A model generated the notes under the pieces. It did no database searches, was not told the DNA's origin, and saw nothing but the letters and a program-made list of their open reading frames with translations. DNA of 64,000 bases, from NCBI RefSeq assembly GCF_947494125.1, contig NZ_CANLTU010000001.1, forward strand, positions 186,001 to 250,000, in the 5' to 3' direction. Position numbers and translations under genes: made by a program. Below, one piece after another: positions 1 to 7,631 of this stretch. This stretch comes from an uncultured Tenacibaculum sp. GTDB taxonomy: Bacteria; Bacteroidota; Bacteroidia; Flavobacteriales; Flavobacteriaceae. Each line of letters begins with the position of its first letter. The first letter of the stretch is position 1.

Positions 1-477
1 TTTAGGCGTTCCGTATTTTTTTATAGCTTCATAAACTGCGACTAAAGAGCGTCCTGTTGCTAACATTGGATCTACCAATAATAATGTTTTACCATCTATT
101 GATGGTGAAGCAAAATACTCTACAACAATTTCAAATTCTTCATCATTATTTGGGTGGTGACGGTATGCAGATATAAAAGCATTTTCAGCGTCATCAAAAT
201 AGTTTAACAATCCATTATGCAAAGGTAATCCTGCTCTTAATATTGAACATAAAACAACATCATTAACTGGCAATTTTGTAGGCTTAACACCTAAAGGAGT
301 TTTAACATCCTTATTTTCAAAAGGTAACTTCTTACTTAATTCATACCCTAGAACCTCTCCTATTCTTTCTATATTTCTACGAAAACGCATAGAATCTTTT
401 TGTACGTTAACGTCTCTAATTTCTGCTAAGAACTTATTAAGTATAGAATTTTCTTGGGCTAGGTGATGAATGTGCAT
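1..477 (-). CDS. upp: Uracil phosphoribosyltransferase, C-terminus cut off by window edge
   Basis: The 159 visible residues (MHIHHLAQENS...AIKKYGTPK) match the N-terminal three quarters of UPRTase, which salvages uracil with PRPP to make UMP in the cytoplasm. The PRPP-binding stretch LLLVDPMLATGRSL lies near residues 136-149, and SILRAGLPLHNGL near 83-95. The family is about 215 residues, so roughly 55 are missing beyond base 1. The start is the ATG at 475-477. A -7-like box (TAATTTCG on the minus strand, 495-502) lies 18 bases upstream, so it probably has its own promoter downstream of the terminator of the next gene. Confidence 0.95.
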   Translation of the reverse strand, partial: MHIHHLAQENSILNKFLAEIRDVNVQKDSMRFRRNIERIGEVLGYELSKKLPFENKDVKTPLGVKPTKLPVNDVVLCSILRAGLPLHNGLLNYFDDAENAFISAYRHHPNNDEEFEIVVEYFASPSIDGKTLLLVDPMLATGRSLVAVYEAIKKYGTPK

Positions 478-510
478 ATTTTAGTTATTTCCTGCGAAAT
501 TACAAAAAAG

Positions 511-540
511 AAAAACTCCATCTGATGTGATGAAGTTTTT
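511..540 (-). terminator. Intrinsic terminator after the 549-1121 gene
   Basis: A 12-bp inverted repeat (511-522 with 529-540) has a 6-base loop. Its one mismatch on the plus strand becomes a G-U pair in the minus-strand RNA. A run of T follows on the minus strand. It separates the barrel gene from upp. Confidence 0.75.
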
Positions 541-548
541 TAATTTTT

Positions 549-1121
549 TTAAAAAATGACATAAGAGAATTTAAGTCCTACTGCTGGATAAATCGTTGTG
601 CTATCTAACCATTTTGGAATATCAAAATCCTTAGCAAAGCCTAATCCAAAATGTACATTTAGTAACCAATTACCTCCCAAAGATCTTTGCATTCCCCAAT
701 GAACTTCGTTCATTAATACATTATTCCCTGGTTTTTCTCCAATTGCTTCAGAGAACCTTTTTGTAGTATACTTTGTTTGAAAAGCCCAGTAATTTCCTGA
801 ATTATTTGAATTGTTTTTTCCGTCTTTAAATCGTTTTTCTCTATTATAGATGTACTTGAATTCAGATTTAAAATATGCTGATGGTGCTTTATTTATAGTC
901 CAATTAGCTTCCATTCCATTACTTACACGATATGATGCTCCAATACCTGTACTTAAATCTACAGTCCATTTTTTCGCTAGCGGTACTTCATAGGAAATTC
1001 CTAACCCTGAAAAATTAAAGTCTGTTTTAAATAATGATTTTAAATTGGTGTTTTCTTGTGAAAACGTTGAAAAAGATACTAAGAAGATTGTTGCAATTGA
1101 TAGTAGTAATTTGTTCTTCAT
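549..1121 (-). CDS. Putative small outer-membrane beta-barrel protein, unknown function
   Basis: The 190-residue product starts with a clear signal peptide (MKNKLLLSIATIFLVSFSTFSQ, cleaved near residue 21). Alternating polar/aromatic strands follow, such as WTVDLSTGIGASYRV and NWLLNVHFGLGFAKDF. The protein ends with a terminal aromatic strand, YPAVGLKFSYVIF, typical of proteins inserted by the Bam machinery. No enzymatic motif is visible. It is followed by an intrinsic terminator and preceded by the alpha/beta hydrolase gene on the same strand, 56 bp away. The outer-membrane location is inferred from signal peptide plus strand pattern; the function is unknown. Confidence 0.7.
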   Translation of the reverse strand: MKNKLLLSIATIFLVSFSTFSQENTNLKSLFKTDFNFSGLGISYEVPLAKKWTVDLSTGIGASYRVSNGMEANWTINKAPSAYFKSEFKYIYNREKRFKDGKNNSNNSGNYWAFQTKYTTKRFSEAIGEKPGNNVLMNEVHWGMQRSLGGNWLLNVHFGLGFAKDFDIPKWLDSTTIYPAVGLKFSYVIF

Positions 1122-1177
1122 AACTTAATGTTTAGTTTAAATTTAAGCTACCTCAAAAACAAGTTTTATGCCACTAA

Positions 1178-1954
1178 TTATTTTACAAATATCTTTAACA
1201 TTTTTATAACCTCTTCTCTATTTTCAATATAGCTCATATGACCATTTGATAAAAATTCAATTGGTGTATTTGTATTTTCTGCTTCGTTAGTTATTGACTT
1301 TATATCTATTACAGAGTCTTTTTTTCCATTTATAATCAAACGTTTATTTATTTGCTGTAAAACATTTTCTTTATTCTTTCTTAAGCACATTCCTTTGGTT
1401 GCAGCAATATATCCTTGAACTGGCGTTTTTATAGCTTCTTGTTTTATTTGTTCTATTTCTAGAGAAAATTGTTTTCTAGTTTCTTCTACAAATAAATTTG
1501 CAATAGACATTTTTACTAAATTAATATAATTAGTTTGAGCTAATTTACATGCTTTTAAACGTAATTCTTTGCGTTCCTCCGAATCTGCTTGCGATGTTGA
1601 GTTTAGTAAACATAACCCTTTTACACACTCTAAATATTTCTCTGCAAATGCTAAAGACACATACCCTCCCATTGAATGCCCTATAAATATTGACCTTCGG
1701 ATTTTTAACTCTTTTAAAACAGCTTTTACTGCATCTGCCATATCCTCCATTGAATGTACATAACCTATACATTCTGAATTTCCATGACCTAATAAATCAA
1801 TACAAATTATACGATTACTCTTTTTTAACTTCTCTACAATATCATTCCACATTGTAGAGTTTTCGAGAAATCCGTGAAGTAAAACAATCGCACTTCCTTT
1901 ACCCACATCCGAATACGCTATTTTACTATTTTTATAAATGATAAATTCTTGCAT
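1178..1954 (-). CDS. Alpha/beta-fold hydrolase
   Basis: This 258-residue protein has the layout of single-domain alpha/beta hydrolases of the MenH/esterase type. The oxyanion region is VLLHGFLENSTMW (residues 24-36), a DLLGHGNS turn lies at 53-60, and the nucleophile elbow is GHSMGG with Ser94. A late Asp (INGKKDSVID) and His (SNGHMSYIE) complete the triad. There is no signal peptide, so it is cytoplasmic. It may be a lactonase, esterase or C-C hydrolase; the sequence does not settle the substrate. It is divergent from the membrane-protein gene at 1999. Confidence 0.85.
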   Translation of the reverse strand: MQEFIIYKNSKIAYSDVGKGSAIVLLHGFLENSTMWNDIVEKLKKSNRIICIDLLGHGNSECIGYVHSMEDMADAVKAVLKELKIRRSIFIGHSMGGYVSLAFAEKYLECVKGLCLLNSTSQADSEERKELRLKACKLAQTNYINLVKMSIANLFVEETRKQFSLEIEQIKQEAIKTPVQGYIAATKGMCLRKNKENVLQQINKRLIINGKKDSVIDIKSITNEAENTNTPIEFLSNGHMSYIENREEVIKMLKIFVK

Positions 1955-1998
1955 CTTGCAAAAATATGTATCTTTCGCTAGTATTTATTCTAAAAACC

Positions 1999-2556
1999 AT
2001 GCTTACCTCTCCATTTCCTCAATTATCTAAAAAAGCAGAAAAAAAAATCACTTTTTTTTTAATTTTTTCTACCATTATAGTTGGTTTCTTTATGATCGTT
2101 TTAGATAGTTTTTTAACTAATGAAACTTGCAAACACGGAATCATCTCTTTTGAATTAACTAATAATTTGGATTCTTCTAAAGCTATTATAAGTTCTTGGG
2201 ATATTCAATCTAAAATTAGTGCTGGTATAAGTTTAGGCTTAGATTTTTTATTTCTAATTCTCTACTCATCATTAATTGCTTTATTAATTCATAAATTAAA
2301 TAAAAAACTATGGACCAACCGTTCTTTTTATTCAATAGGAGTTGTAATTATTTTTGGTCAGTTTCTAGCTGGTATTTTTGATGCTATTGAAAACATTGGA
2401 TTAATACAATTACTTTTAGGTAATCTTAGTCAGTTTTGGGTATCATTAGCTTATTATTTTGCTTTTACAAAGTTTATAATCATTAGTATTAGCTTCTTAT
2501 ATATAATAATTAATTTCATATTTCTCTTAATAAAAAAATCAACTAAAAATGAATAA
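1999..2556 (+). CDS. Four-segment membrane protein, unknown
   Basis: The product is about 185 residues with four predicted membrane segments: ITFFLIFSTIIVGFFMIV, ISLGLDFLFLILYSSLIAL, YSIGVVIIFGQFLAGIF and FAFTKFIIISISFLYIIINF. An upstream ATG at 1966 is in frame, but it leaves only 11 bp to the divergent hydrolase start and overlaps probable promoter sequence, so ATG 1999 is preferred. The stop overlaps the start of brnQ by 8 bases, so the two are probably co-transcribed and translationally coupled. I do not recognise the family, and no catalytic motif is visible. Confidence 0.7.
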   Translation: MLTSPFPQLSKKAEKKITFFLIFSTIIVGFFMIVLDSFLTNETCKHGIISFELTNNLDSSKAIISSWDIQSKISAGISLGLDFLFLILYSSLIALLIHKLNKKLWTNRSFYSIGVVIIFGQFLAGIFDAIENIGLIQLLLGNLSQFWVSLAYYFAFTKFIIISISFLYIIINFIFLLIKKSTKNE

Positions 2557-3844
2557 AACTAAAGAGATATTTATCACTGGGTTTGCTCTTTTTTCTCTAT
2601 TCTTCGGAGCAGGAAATTTATTATTACCGCCTTTATTAGGTTATAATGCAGGTGAAAATTGGTTTTGGGTAATTATTGGTTTTATGGTTACATCTGTTAT
2701 AATTCCAATTATTGGGATTTTAGCACACTCAAAACTACAAGGAACTTTATACGATTTTGGTAAAAAAGTATCTCCCACTTTTAGTTTAATATATTCTATT
2801 ATTATTTATATAATTTCTATTGCAATTCCATCGCCTAGAACTGCATCTGCAACACATGAAATTGCTATTCATCCATTTTTTGGCACAAGCCCATTGCTAA
2901 CAAGTTGTGTTTATTTTTTGTTGGTTTTAGTTTTTGTTTTAAACAGATCTAAAATCTTAAACCTTATTGGTAAATATCTAACACCTTTTATAGTCTTGAT
3001 TTTAGTTTTAGTAATTGGTATTGGATTATTCTCGAGTGATATGCTTATGAATCCGAGCACATATACTACACCAATTGTTGCAGGATTACTAGAAGGTTAT
3101 CAAACTTTTGATGCTATTGGAGCTGTAGTAGTAGGTGGTGTAGTTATTATTTCTTTAAAATTGAAAGGACATGATTCTTTTGAAGATAAAAAAGAACTGA
3201 TAAAAAAAGCTGGAATCATTGCTGGTATAGGTCTTTTTATAATTTATGCTGGATTGATTTCTGTAGGAGCATTTTATGGTTCAGAAATTTTAGTTGATAA
3301 CACATTAAGTGGCGATATGCAAAGAGCCAATTTACTCCGTGGAATTAGTATTGCAACCTTAGGAAATATTGGGAATGCATTTTTAAGTATTTTGATTGCA
3401 TTAGCTTGCTTTACAACTGCTGTTGGTATTATAACTGGTACTGCTGATTATTTTAAAGGATTATTTAAAGACTCTCAAAAAGTCTATATTATTACTGCTG
3501 TCACAGCGTGTATAATTGGTGTTTTGGTTGGGCAAATGGATTTCCATTCTATAATTGTAATTGCTTTACCAGTCTTAATGTTTATTTACCCAATAACAAT
3601 CGTATTAATTTTATTAAACGTATTACCTGAAAAATGGACTTCACCAATAGTTTTTAAAACTGTAGTAATAACGACTTTTATATTTAGTATTCCTGATTTT
3701 TTAGGATTTGTAATTCCACGAGAGAATTTAGTTGGAGTTAAAAATTTAATTCCCTTTGCGAATGAAAGTTTAGGTTGGGTATTACCAGCAGTTTTGAGTT
3801 TTATTGGGATTAACCTAACAAAAAAAACCAGAATCAGAACTTAA
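2549..3844 (+). CDS. brnQ: Branched-chain amino acid transporter, BrnQ (LIVCS) family
   Basis: At 431 residues this has the normal length for BrnQ, the sodium- or proton-coupled carrier for Leu, Ile and Val in the inner membrane. The family signature is at the N-terminus (FITGFALFSLFFGAGNLLLP, residues 9-28), followed by IPSPRTASATHE near residue 95 and about twelve hydrophobic segments. The start ATG lies inside the last codons of the preceding membrane-protein gene. Substrate range is inferred from the family only. Confidence 0.92.
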   Translation: MNKTKEIFITGFALFSLFFGAGNLLLPPLLGYNAGENWFWVIIGFMVTSVIIPIIGILAHSKLQGTLYDFGKKVSPTFSLIYSIIIYIISIAIPSPRTASATHEIAIHPFFGTSPLLTSCVYFLLVLVFVLNRSKILNLIGKYLTPFIVLILVLVIGIGLFSSDMLMNPSTYTTPIVAGLLEGYQTFDAIGAVVVGGVVIISLKLKGHDSFEDKKELIKKAGIIAGIGLFIIYAGLISVGAFYGSEILVDNTLSGDMQRANLLRGISIATLGNIGNAFLSILIALACFTTAVGIITGTADYFKGLFKDSQKVYIITAVTACIIGVLVGQMDFHSIIVIALPVLMFIYPITIVLILLNVLPEKWTSPIVFKTVVITTFIFSIPDFLGFVIPRENLVGVKNLIPFANESLGWVLPAVLSFIGINLTKKTRIRT

Positions 3845-3904
3845 AGCTGAATAACAAAAAATGTTTTTAATAACTCATTAACGTTTAAAAATCAAACAAT
3901 TAAC

Positions 3905-3912
3905 TATTTTTG
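3905..3912 (+). promoter_or_regulatory. Bacteroidetes-type -7 box for the NTF2-like gene
   Basis: TATTTTTG matches TAnnTTTG and lies 17 bases before the ATG at 3929. No TTG is seen at the -33 position. A short hairpin (3907-3914 with 3919-3926) follows directly. Confidence 0.45.
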
Positions 3913-3928
3913 ATGAAAATCAAAAATC

Positions 3929-4384
3929 ATGAAAGCTTTATATTATTTAATCATTTTACTTTTTACAATTCAATTATCTGCACAAAAAAAAGAGCAAGCA
4001 ATTAAAGATGTTAAACAAGCTGCTTATAATTATATTGATACTTTTTATAAAGCTGATACGACTTTAGCTTATAAAAGTGTCCATAAAGATGTTAGAAAAG
4101 TTGGCTGGTGGTTCGATAAAAAGAAAGGGAAGTTTTCTAATAAATCTGAAATGCCTTTTGATAAATTAATTGCTTTAGCTAAACGCTGGAATGCAAAAGG
4201 TAATAGAGCCAATGAAAAATCAATTAGAGAAGTTAATATTTTAGAAGTTTCTGATAAAATTGCAGTTGCAAAAGTTACTGCTGTTTGGGGTATTGATTAT
4301 TTGAATATGGTAAAAACTAAAGATGGTTGGAAGTCTATCAATATCATCTGGCAGTCTAAACCTAAATTCTCTTTAAAAGATTAA
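3929..4384 (+). CDS. Secreted NTF2-like (lumazine-binding-type) protein
   Basis: The 151-residue product begins with a signal peptide (MKALYYLIILLFTIQLSAQ) and has a single NTF2-like cone domain of the putative lumazine-binding type (Lumazine_bd_2). Its features are the helix AAYNYIDTFYKADTTLAYKSVHKD and the strands REVNILEVSDKIAVAKVTAVW and GWKSINIIWQSK. It is probably periplasmic. Such domains often act as small ligand-binding proteins; no catalytic residues can be assigned. It has its own -7 box and ends at a shared bidirectional terminator. Confidence 0.75.
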   Translation: MKALYYLIILLFTIQLSAQKKEQAIKDVKQAAYNYIDTFYKADTTLAYKSVHKDVRKVGWWFDKKKGKFSNKSEMPFDKLIALAKRWNAKGNRANEKSIREVNILEVSDKIAVAKVTAVWGIDYLNMVKTKDGWKSINIIWQSKPKFSLKD

Positions 4385-4400
4385 TCTTTTTCATAAAAAG

Positions 4401-4430
4401 AATACCCAAACTAATTAAAGTTCGGGTATT
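4401..4430. terminator. Bidirectional terminator between convergent genes
   Basis: Stem 4401-4412 pairs with 4419-4430 (one A/C mismatch on plus, G-U on minus). It has a 6-base loop and T-rich flanks on both sides, and it sits between the stops at 4384 and 4455. Confidence 0.75.
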
Positions 4431-4454
4431 TATATTTTTAATTTAAGAAGTAAA

Positions 4455-4958
4455 TTAAAATCTATAACCTAAATTAATACCAACTCTTGGTACTACAGAA
4501 CGAGATTCTGAAGAAAACATATTTCTACCTAATCCACCATAAACATCAACCACAAATCCTCCTCCAGAAATATATTTAGATCCTATAGCTATACCTAAGG
4601 CTCCATCTGTATATTCTTTATATTGTTTTAAGTTACTACCAACTATATCAATTTCTTTTTCTCCGGTATTAATTCCTAAAAAAACTTCACCAAAGTAATT
4701 CCAGTTTCTATTATTTGTAAAATAATGACGAAAGTATGGTGTAATCATTCGTTTTTCATTATAGCGAAAATCAGCTGATCTTTTCTCAAAATTAAACAAA
4801 GCCGAAACACCAACTGATGATCTTTCACTTGTATAATACTCATAAGAAACCTCTAATGTTTTAAATGCTAATGCATCTAGTAAATCTACTTTTACTTCTT
4901 GCTGAGCTTGTGTAAATGAGCTGATAAAAAGTACTGCTCCTAAAAATATTTTTTTCAT
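4455..4958 (-). CDS. Outer-membrane beta-barrel protein (DUF3575-like)
   Basis: This 167-residue protein has a signal peptide (MKKIFLGAVLFISSFTQAQ). A small barrel pattern follows: LEVSYEYYTSERSSVGVSAL, ITPYFRHYFTNN, NYFGEVFLGIN, FVVDVYGGLGRNMF and the C-terminal strand VPRVGINLGYRF. It resembles the DUF3575 group common in Bacteroidetes, which have no known biochemical role. The upstream region holds a promoter with a palindrome over the likely transcription start, so it may be repressed by a dedicated regulator. Confidence 0.7.
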   Translation of the reverse strand: MKKIFLGAVLFISSFTQAQQEVKVDLLDALAFKTLEVSYEYYTSERSSVGVSALFNFEKRSADFRYNEKRMITPYFRHYFTNNRNWNYFGEVFLGINTGEKEIDIVGSNLKQYKEYTDGALGIAIGSKYISGGGFVVDVYGGLGRNMFSSESRSVVPRVGINLGYRF

Positions 4959-4986
4959 ATTTAACTTTTTATTAATATTTTAAATA

Positions 4987-5041
4987 GTACTATCAATTAT
5001 AGTACCACAAACATACATTTTTTGTTGAAATACACACACAA
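4987..5041 (-). promoter_or_regulatory. Promoter with palindromic operator for the 4455-4958 barrel gene
   Basis: On the minus strand a TTG (5039-5041), a 23-bp spacer and TATGTTTG (5008-5015) form a Bacteroidetes promoter. Immediately downstream, over the expected start of transcription, lies a perfect 7-bp inverted repeat with a 5-base centre (GTACTAT at 4987-4993, ATAGTAC at 4999-5005). This is a good position for a repressor site. Confidence 0.5.
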
Positions 5042-5059
5042 GAAAGTATTACTTTAATT

Positions 5060-5179
5060 TTAAGAACAGTTACAATCTGTATTGCAATTTTTATCGTTTT
5101 TTGTTTTGAAAAAAAACTTCTTTACCAAAAAAAACACTGCTAAACCAACGAATATATATGTAATTATTTCTTGCATCAT
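5060..5179 (-). CDS. FeoB-associated Cys-rich small membrane protein
   Basis: A 39-residue product: one membrane helix (ITYIFVGLAVFFLVKKFFF), then a charged tail ending in CNTDCNCS, with Cys residues that could bind metal. It matches the FeoB-associated Cys-rich membrane protein family (FeoB_associated). The ATG overlaps the feoB stop in an ATGA junction, and the second codon is also ATG. A longer in-frame reading upstream lies inside feoB and is not used. It is the last gene of the feo operon and probably supports iron uptake at the inner membrane; its role is not established. Confidence 0.8.
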   Translation of the reverse strand: MMQEIITYIFVGLAVFFLVKKFFFKTKNDKNCNTDCNCS

Positions 5180-7281
5180 TTTAATATTTGATATGCTATA
5201 AAAGCGGATAAATATGCTAAAGCTCCCATACCAACTAATTGTATCATTGGCCATTTCCAACTTTTAGTTTCTCTTTTTACTATCGCTAAAGTTGCCATAC
5301 ATTGCATTGCAAAGGCATAAAACAATAATAAAGAAATTCCTGTTGCAAAATTAAACTGTTTCTCTCCTGTAAAGGTATTTACCTCAGAAGCCATTTTTTG
5401 TTTAATGGTAGATATATCTTCATCATTATTTTCAACACTATAAATAGTAGCCAAAGTTCCTATAAACACTTCTCTTGCTGCAAATGAAGCTATTAATCCA
5501 ATTCCTATTTTCCAATCATATCCTAAAGGTTTCACTACTGGCTCTATAGTTTTACCCGCTATACCAATATAAGAATTCTCTAATTTTGCCGAAGCTATTT
5601 TTTGCGCTAATTCTTGTTCTGACAACTGTTGATTAACTGTATTTTCAGTTATGTTTTTTTCAACATTATCAAATGATGAAGGACCATGCGACGCTAAAAA
5701 CCATAAAACTATTGATATCGCTAGTATAATTTTACCCGCTCCAAAAACAAAAGCTTTCGTTTTTTCTAATACATCCAGAAATACATTTTTAGCAGATGGT
5801 AGCTTATAGTTTGGCATTTCTATAACAAAAAACGAATTACTTTTAATTTTTAATGTCTTATGTAAAATAAATGCAGCAATAATTGCAGCCCCAAAACCAA
5901 GAACATACAGGCCTAGCAACGTTATTCCTTGTAAACTTATAAAACCTAAAACTTTAGTATCTGGGATAATTAAAGCTATTAAAATAGCATATACTGGTAA
6001 ACGTGCCGAACATGTAGTAAACGGTGTTACCAAAATTGTAATTAATCGTTCTTTCCAACTAGAAATAGTACGAGTTGCCATAATTGCTGGTATTGCACAT
6101 GCTGTACCCGAAATTAAAGGTATTACACTTTTACCACTCATACCAAAGCGCCTCATAATTTTATCCATTAAAAAGACAACTCTACTCATATAACCCGTTT
6201 CCTCTAAAAGAGCAATGAATAAAAATAAGATTGCTATTTGTGGAATAAATATAACAACCCCTCCAATTCCAGGAATAATACCATCGGTTAATAAATCTGT
6301 AAACATCCCTTCAGGAAGTTTAGATTTTGTAAACTCTGCAATGTTAGCAAACAGTCCATCAATAAAATCCATTGGTGTTGATGCCCAATCAAAAACAGAT
6401 TGAAAAATCAATAGTAATAATCCAAAGAAAAAAACATAACCAAATATTTTATGAGTAAAAATGCTATCTAATTTAGATCTTAAATCTGTTGCTTGAGATG
6501 CATCTACTTTATACGTTTTCTTTAAAATTGAATTTATTTTTTGATATCGATAAATTGTTTCTTTATGCTGATACTTTTTTTGTTTAGACACATCATGTCC
6601 AAACATTTGAAGCTTCTCATTTTCTTCACTAGAAAGCAAAGATGTATATTGTTTGGTATACATCAACCACAACTCATAAACTGAAAAATTTGTGCTTTTT
6701 TCTGACAACTCATTAAAATAATCAACATCTATTTTAGATGAGATTTCATTAAAATTAGAATAGGTTGTGATCGTTTTATAATTTACTATTTCTTCCTTTA
6801 AATCATTAACGCCTTCATTATTTCTTGCAGACATTAAAATCACTTTAGTGTGCAATTCTTTTTGCAAACTATCAATGTCTATTGAAATTCCTTTTCGTTG
6901 TAATTGATCTGCCATGTTCAAGGCTAAAATTACTGGAATTCCTAAATCTTGTATTTGAGTAAAAAGTAGTAAGTTTCTCTTTAAGTTTTCAACATCGGCA
7001 ACTACAACAATTACATCTGGTTTATCTTCTTCTGTTGTAGTTAATAACGTTTTTAAAACAATACTTTCGTCTATTGATGTTGGATTGATACTATACGTTC
7101 CTGGTAAATCAGTAATTATTGCAGAAGTGCCATTTGGCAACTTACATAGTCCTTGTTTTTTATCAACAGTTACCCCTGGATAATTCCCAACTTTTTGGCT
7201 TAAACCTGTTAGCTGATTAAATAACGATGTTTTCCCTGTATTTGGATTACCTATTAATGCTACTTTAGTACGTTTGCTCAT
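5176..7281 (-). CDS. feoB: Ferrous iron transport protein B
   Basis: The 701-residue FeoB is the inner-membrane Fe(II) transporter with a cytoplasmic GTPase-like domain. The P-loop is GNPNTGKTS (residues 11-19), G3 is DLPG, and the G4 position reads NMAD. A helical spacer domain follows. The core permease has two Gate motifs, including the stretch SGTACAIPAIMATRT and the region around FAAREVFIGTLA, with about eight membrane segments. Length and order are normal. Three bases separate it from feoA upstream, and its stop overlaps the small Cys-tailed gene, so the three form one operon. Confidence 0.96.
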   Translation of the reverse strand: MSKRTKVALIGNPNTGKTSLFNQLTGLSQKVGNYPGVTVDKKQGLCKLPNGTSAIITDLPGTYSINPTSIDESIVLKTLLTTTEEDKPDVIVVVADVENLKRNLLLFTQIQDLGIPVILALNMADQLQRKGISIDIDSLQKELHTKVILMSARNNEGVNDLKEEIVNYKTITTYSNFNEISSKIDVDYFNELSEKSTNFSVYELWLMYTKQYTSLLSSEENEKLQMFGHDVSKQKKYQHKETIYRYQKINSILKKTYKVDASQATDLRSKLDSIFTHKIFGYVFFFGLLLLIFQSVFDWASTPMDFIDGLFANIAEFTKSKLPEGMFTDLLTDGIIPGIGGVVIFIPQIAILFLFIALLEETGYMSRVVFLMDKIMRRFGMSGKSVIPLISGTACAIPAIMATRTISSWKERLITILVTPFTTCSARLPVYAILIALIIPDTKVLGFISLQGITLLGLYVLGFGAAIIAAFILHKTLKIKSNSFFVIEMPNYKLPSAKNVFLDVLEKTKAFVFGAGKIILAISIVLWFLASHGPSSFDNVEKNITENTVNQQLSEQELAQKIASAKLENSYIGIAGKTIEPVVKPLGYDWKIGIGLIASFAAREVFIGTLATIYSVENNDEDISTIKQKMASEVNTFTGEKQFNFATGISLLLFYAFAMQCMATLAIVKRETKSWKWPMIQLVGMGALAYLSAFIAYQILK

Positions 7282-7284
7282 CAG

Positions 7285-7509
7285 TTAAATTTTAGTAATT
7301 ATAATTTGACAAGCTGTTTCTTTACGTATCGCCAAATGACTTCCATTCACACAAATGTAAATTGGATCTTTTAAAGGTGCAATTTGTAATAATTCCACCT
7401 CTGTTCCTGGTAAACAACCCATTTCTAATAATTTTAATGGAATAATATCTAAGCATTCTTCTGATATAATTCCTCTTTCTCCGATTTGTAAAGTTGCTAT
7501 TGAATTCAA
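7285..7509 (-). CDS. feoA: Ferrous iron transport protein A
   Basis: A 74-residue SH3-like FeoA domain (MNSIATLQIGERGII...KETACQIIITKI), including LLEMGCLPGTEVELLQIAPL, the usual family core. FeoA is a small cytosolic partner that supports FeoB-dependent ferrous iron uptake. It is the first gene of the feoAB operon and has its own promoter (7532-7563) with an inverted repeat between the promoter elements. A longer alternative frame over the same DNA is a shadow. Confidence 0.93.
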   Translation of the reverse strand: MNSIATLQIGERGIISEECLDIIPLKLLEMGCLPGTEVELLQIAPLKDPIYICVNGSHLAIRKETACQIIITKI

Positions 7510-7531
7510 ATGACAAGTATAAATTGACTCG

Positions 7532-7563
7532 CAAAGGTACTAAAATAGAACGATTCTAAACAA
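7532..7563 (-). promoter_or_regulatory. feo operon promoter with internal inverted repeat
   Basis: On the minus strand TTG (7561-7563), a 21-bp spacer and TACCTTTG (7532-7539) fit the Bacteroidetes promoter consensus. The spacer holds TAGAA-cga-TTCTA (7546-7558), a perfect 5-bp inverted repeat that could bind an iron-responsive repressor. The regulator identity is inferred from the genes it serves. Confidence 0.55.
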
Positions 7564-7581
7564 TAGAACTTTAATAATCTC

Positions 7582-7627
7582 TTGTTCCAATTATTGATTG
7601 CGCTATATATTTGAAATCTTATATTTG
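7582..7627 (+). promoter_or_regulatory. Promoter region of holB, two overlapping -7 boxes
   Basis: Two exact TATATTTG boxes lie at 7606-7613 and 7620-7627. A TTG at 7582-7584 is 21 bp before the first, and a TTG at 7594-7596 is 23 bp before the second. The first leaves a leader of about 12 bases before the ATG at 7632. The boxes rule out translation from the upstream TTG codon at 7611. Confidence 0.55.
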
Positions 7628-7631
7628 TCCT

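Noticed and set aside
1966-1998. Upstream ATG of the four-segment membrane protein
   Set aside because: Only 11 bases from the divergent hydrolase start, where promoter sequence is needed; the internal ATG at 1999 is used instead.
3907-3926. Short hairpin after the -7 box of the NTF2-like gene
   Set aside because: An 8-bp A/T-rich stem near the start codon is easily produced by chance in this DNA; nothing supports regulation.
5180-5260. N-terminal extension of the Cys-tailed small protein into feoB
   Set aside because: It would overlap feoB by more than 80 bases; the ATGA junction start gives the family's normal length.
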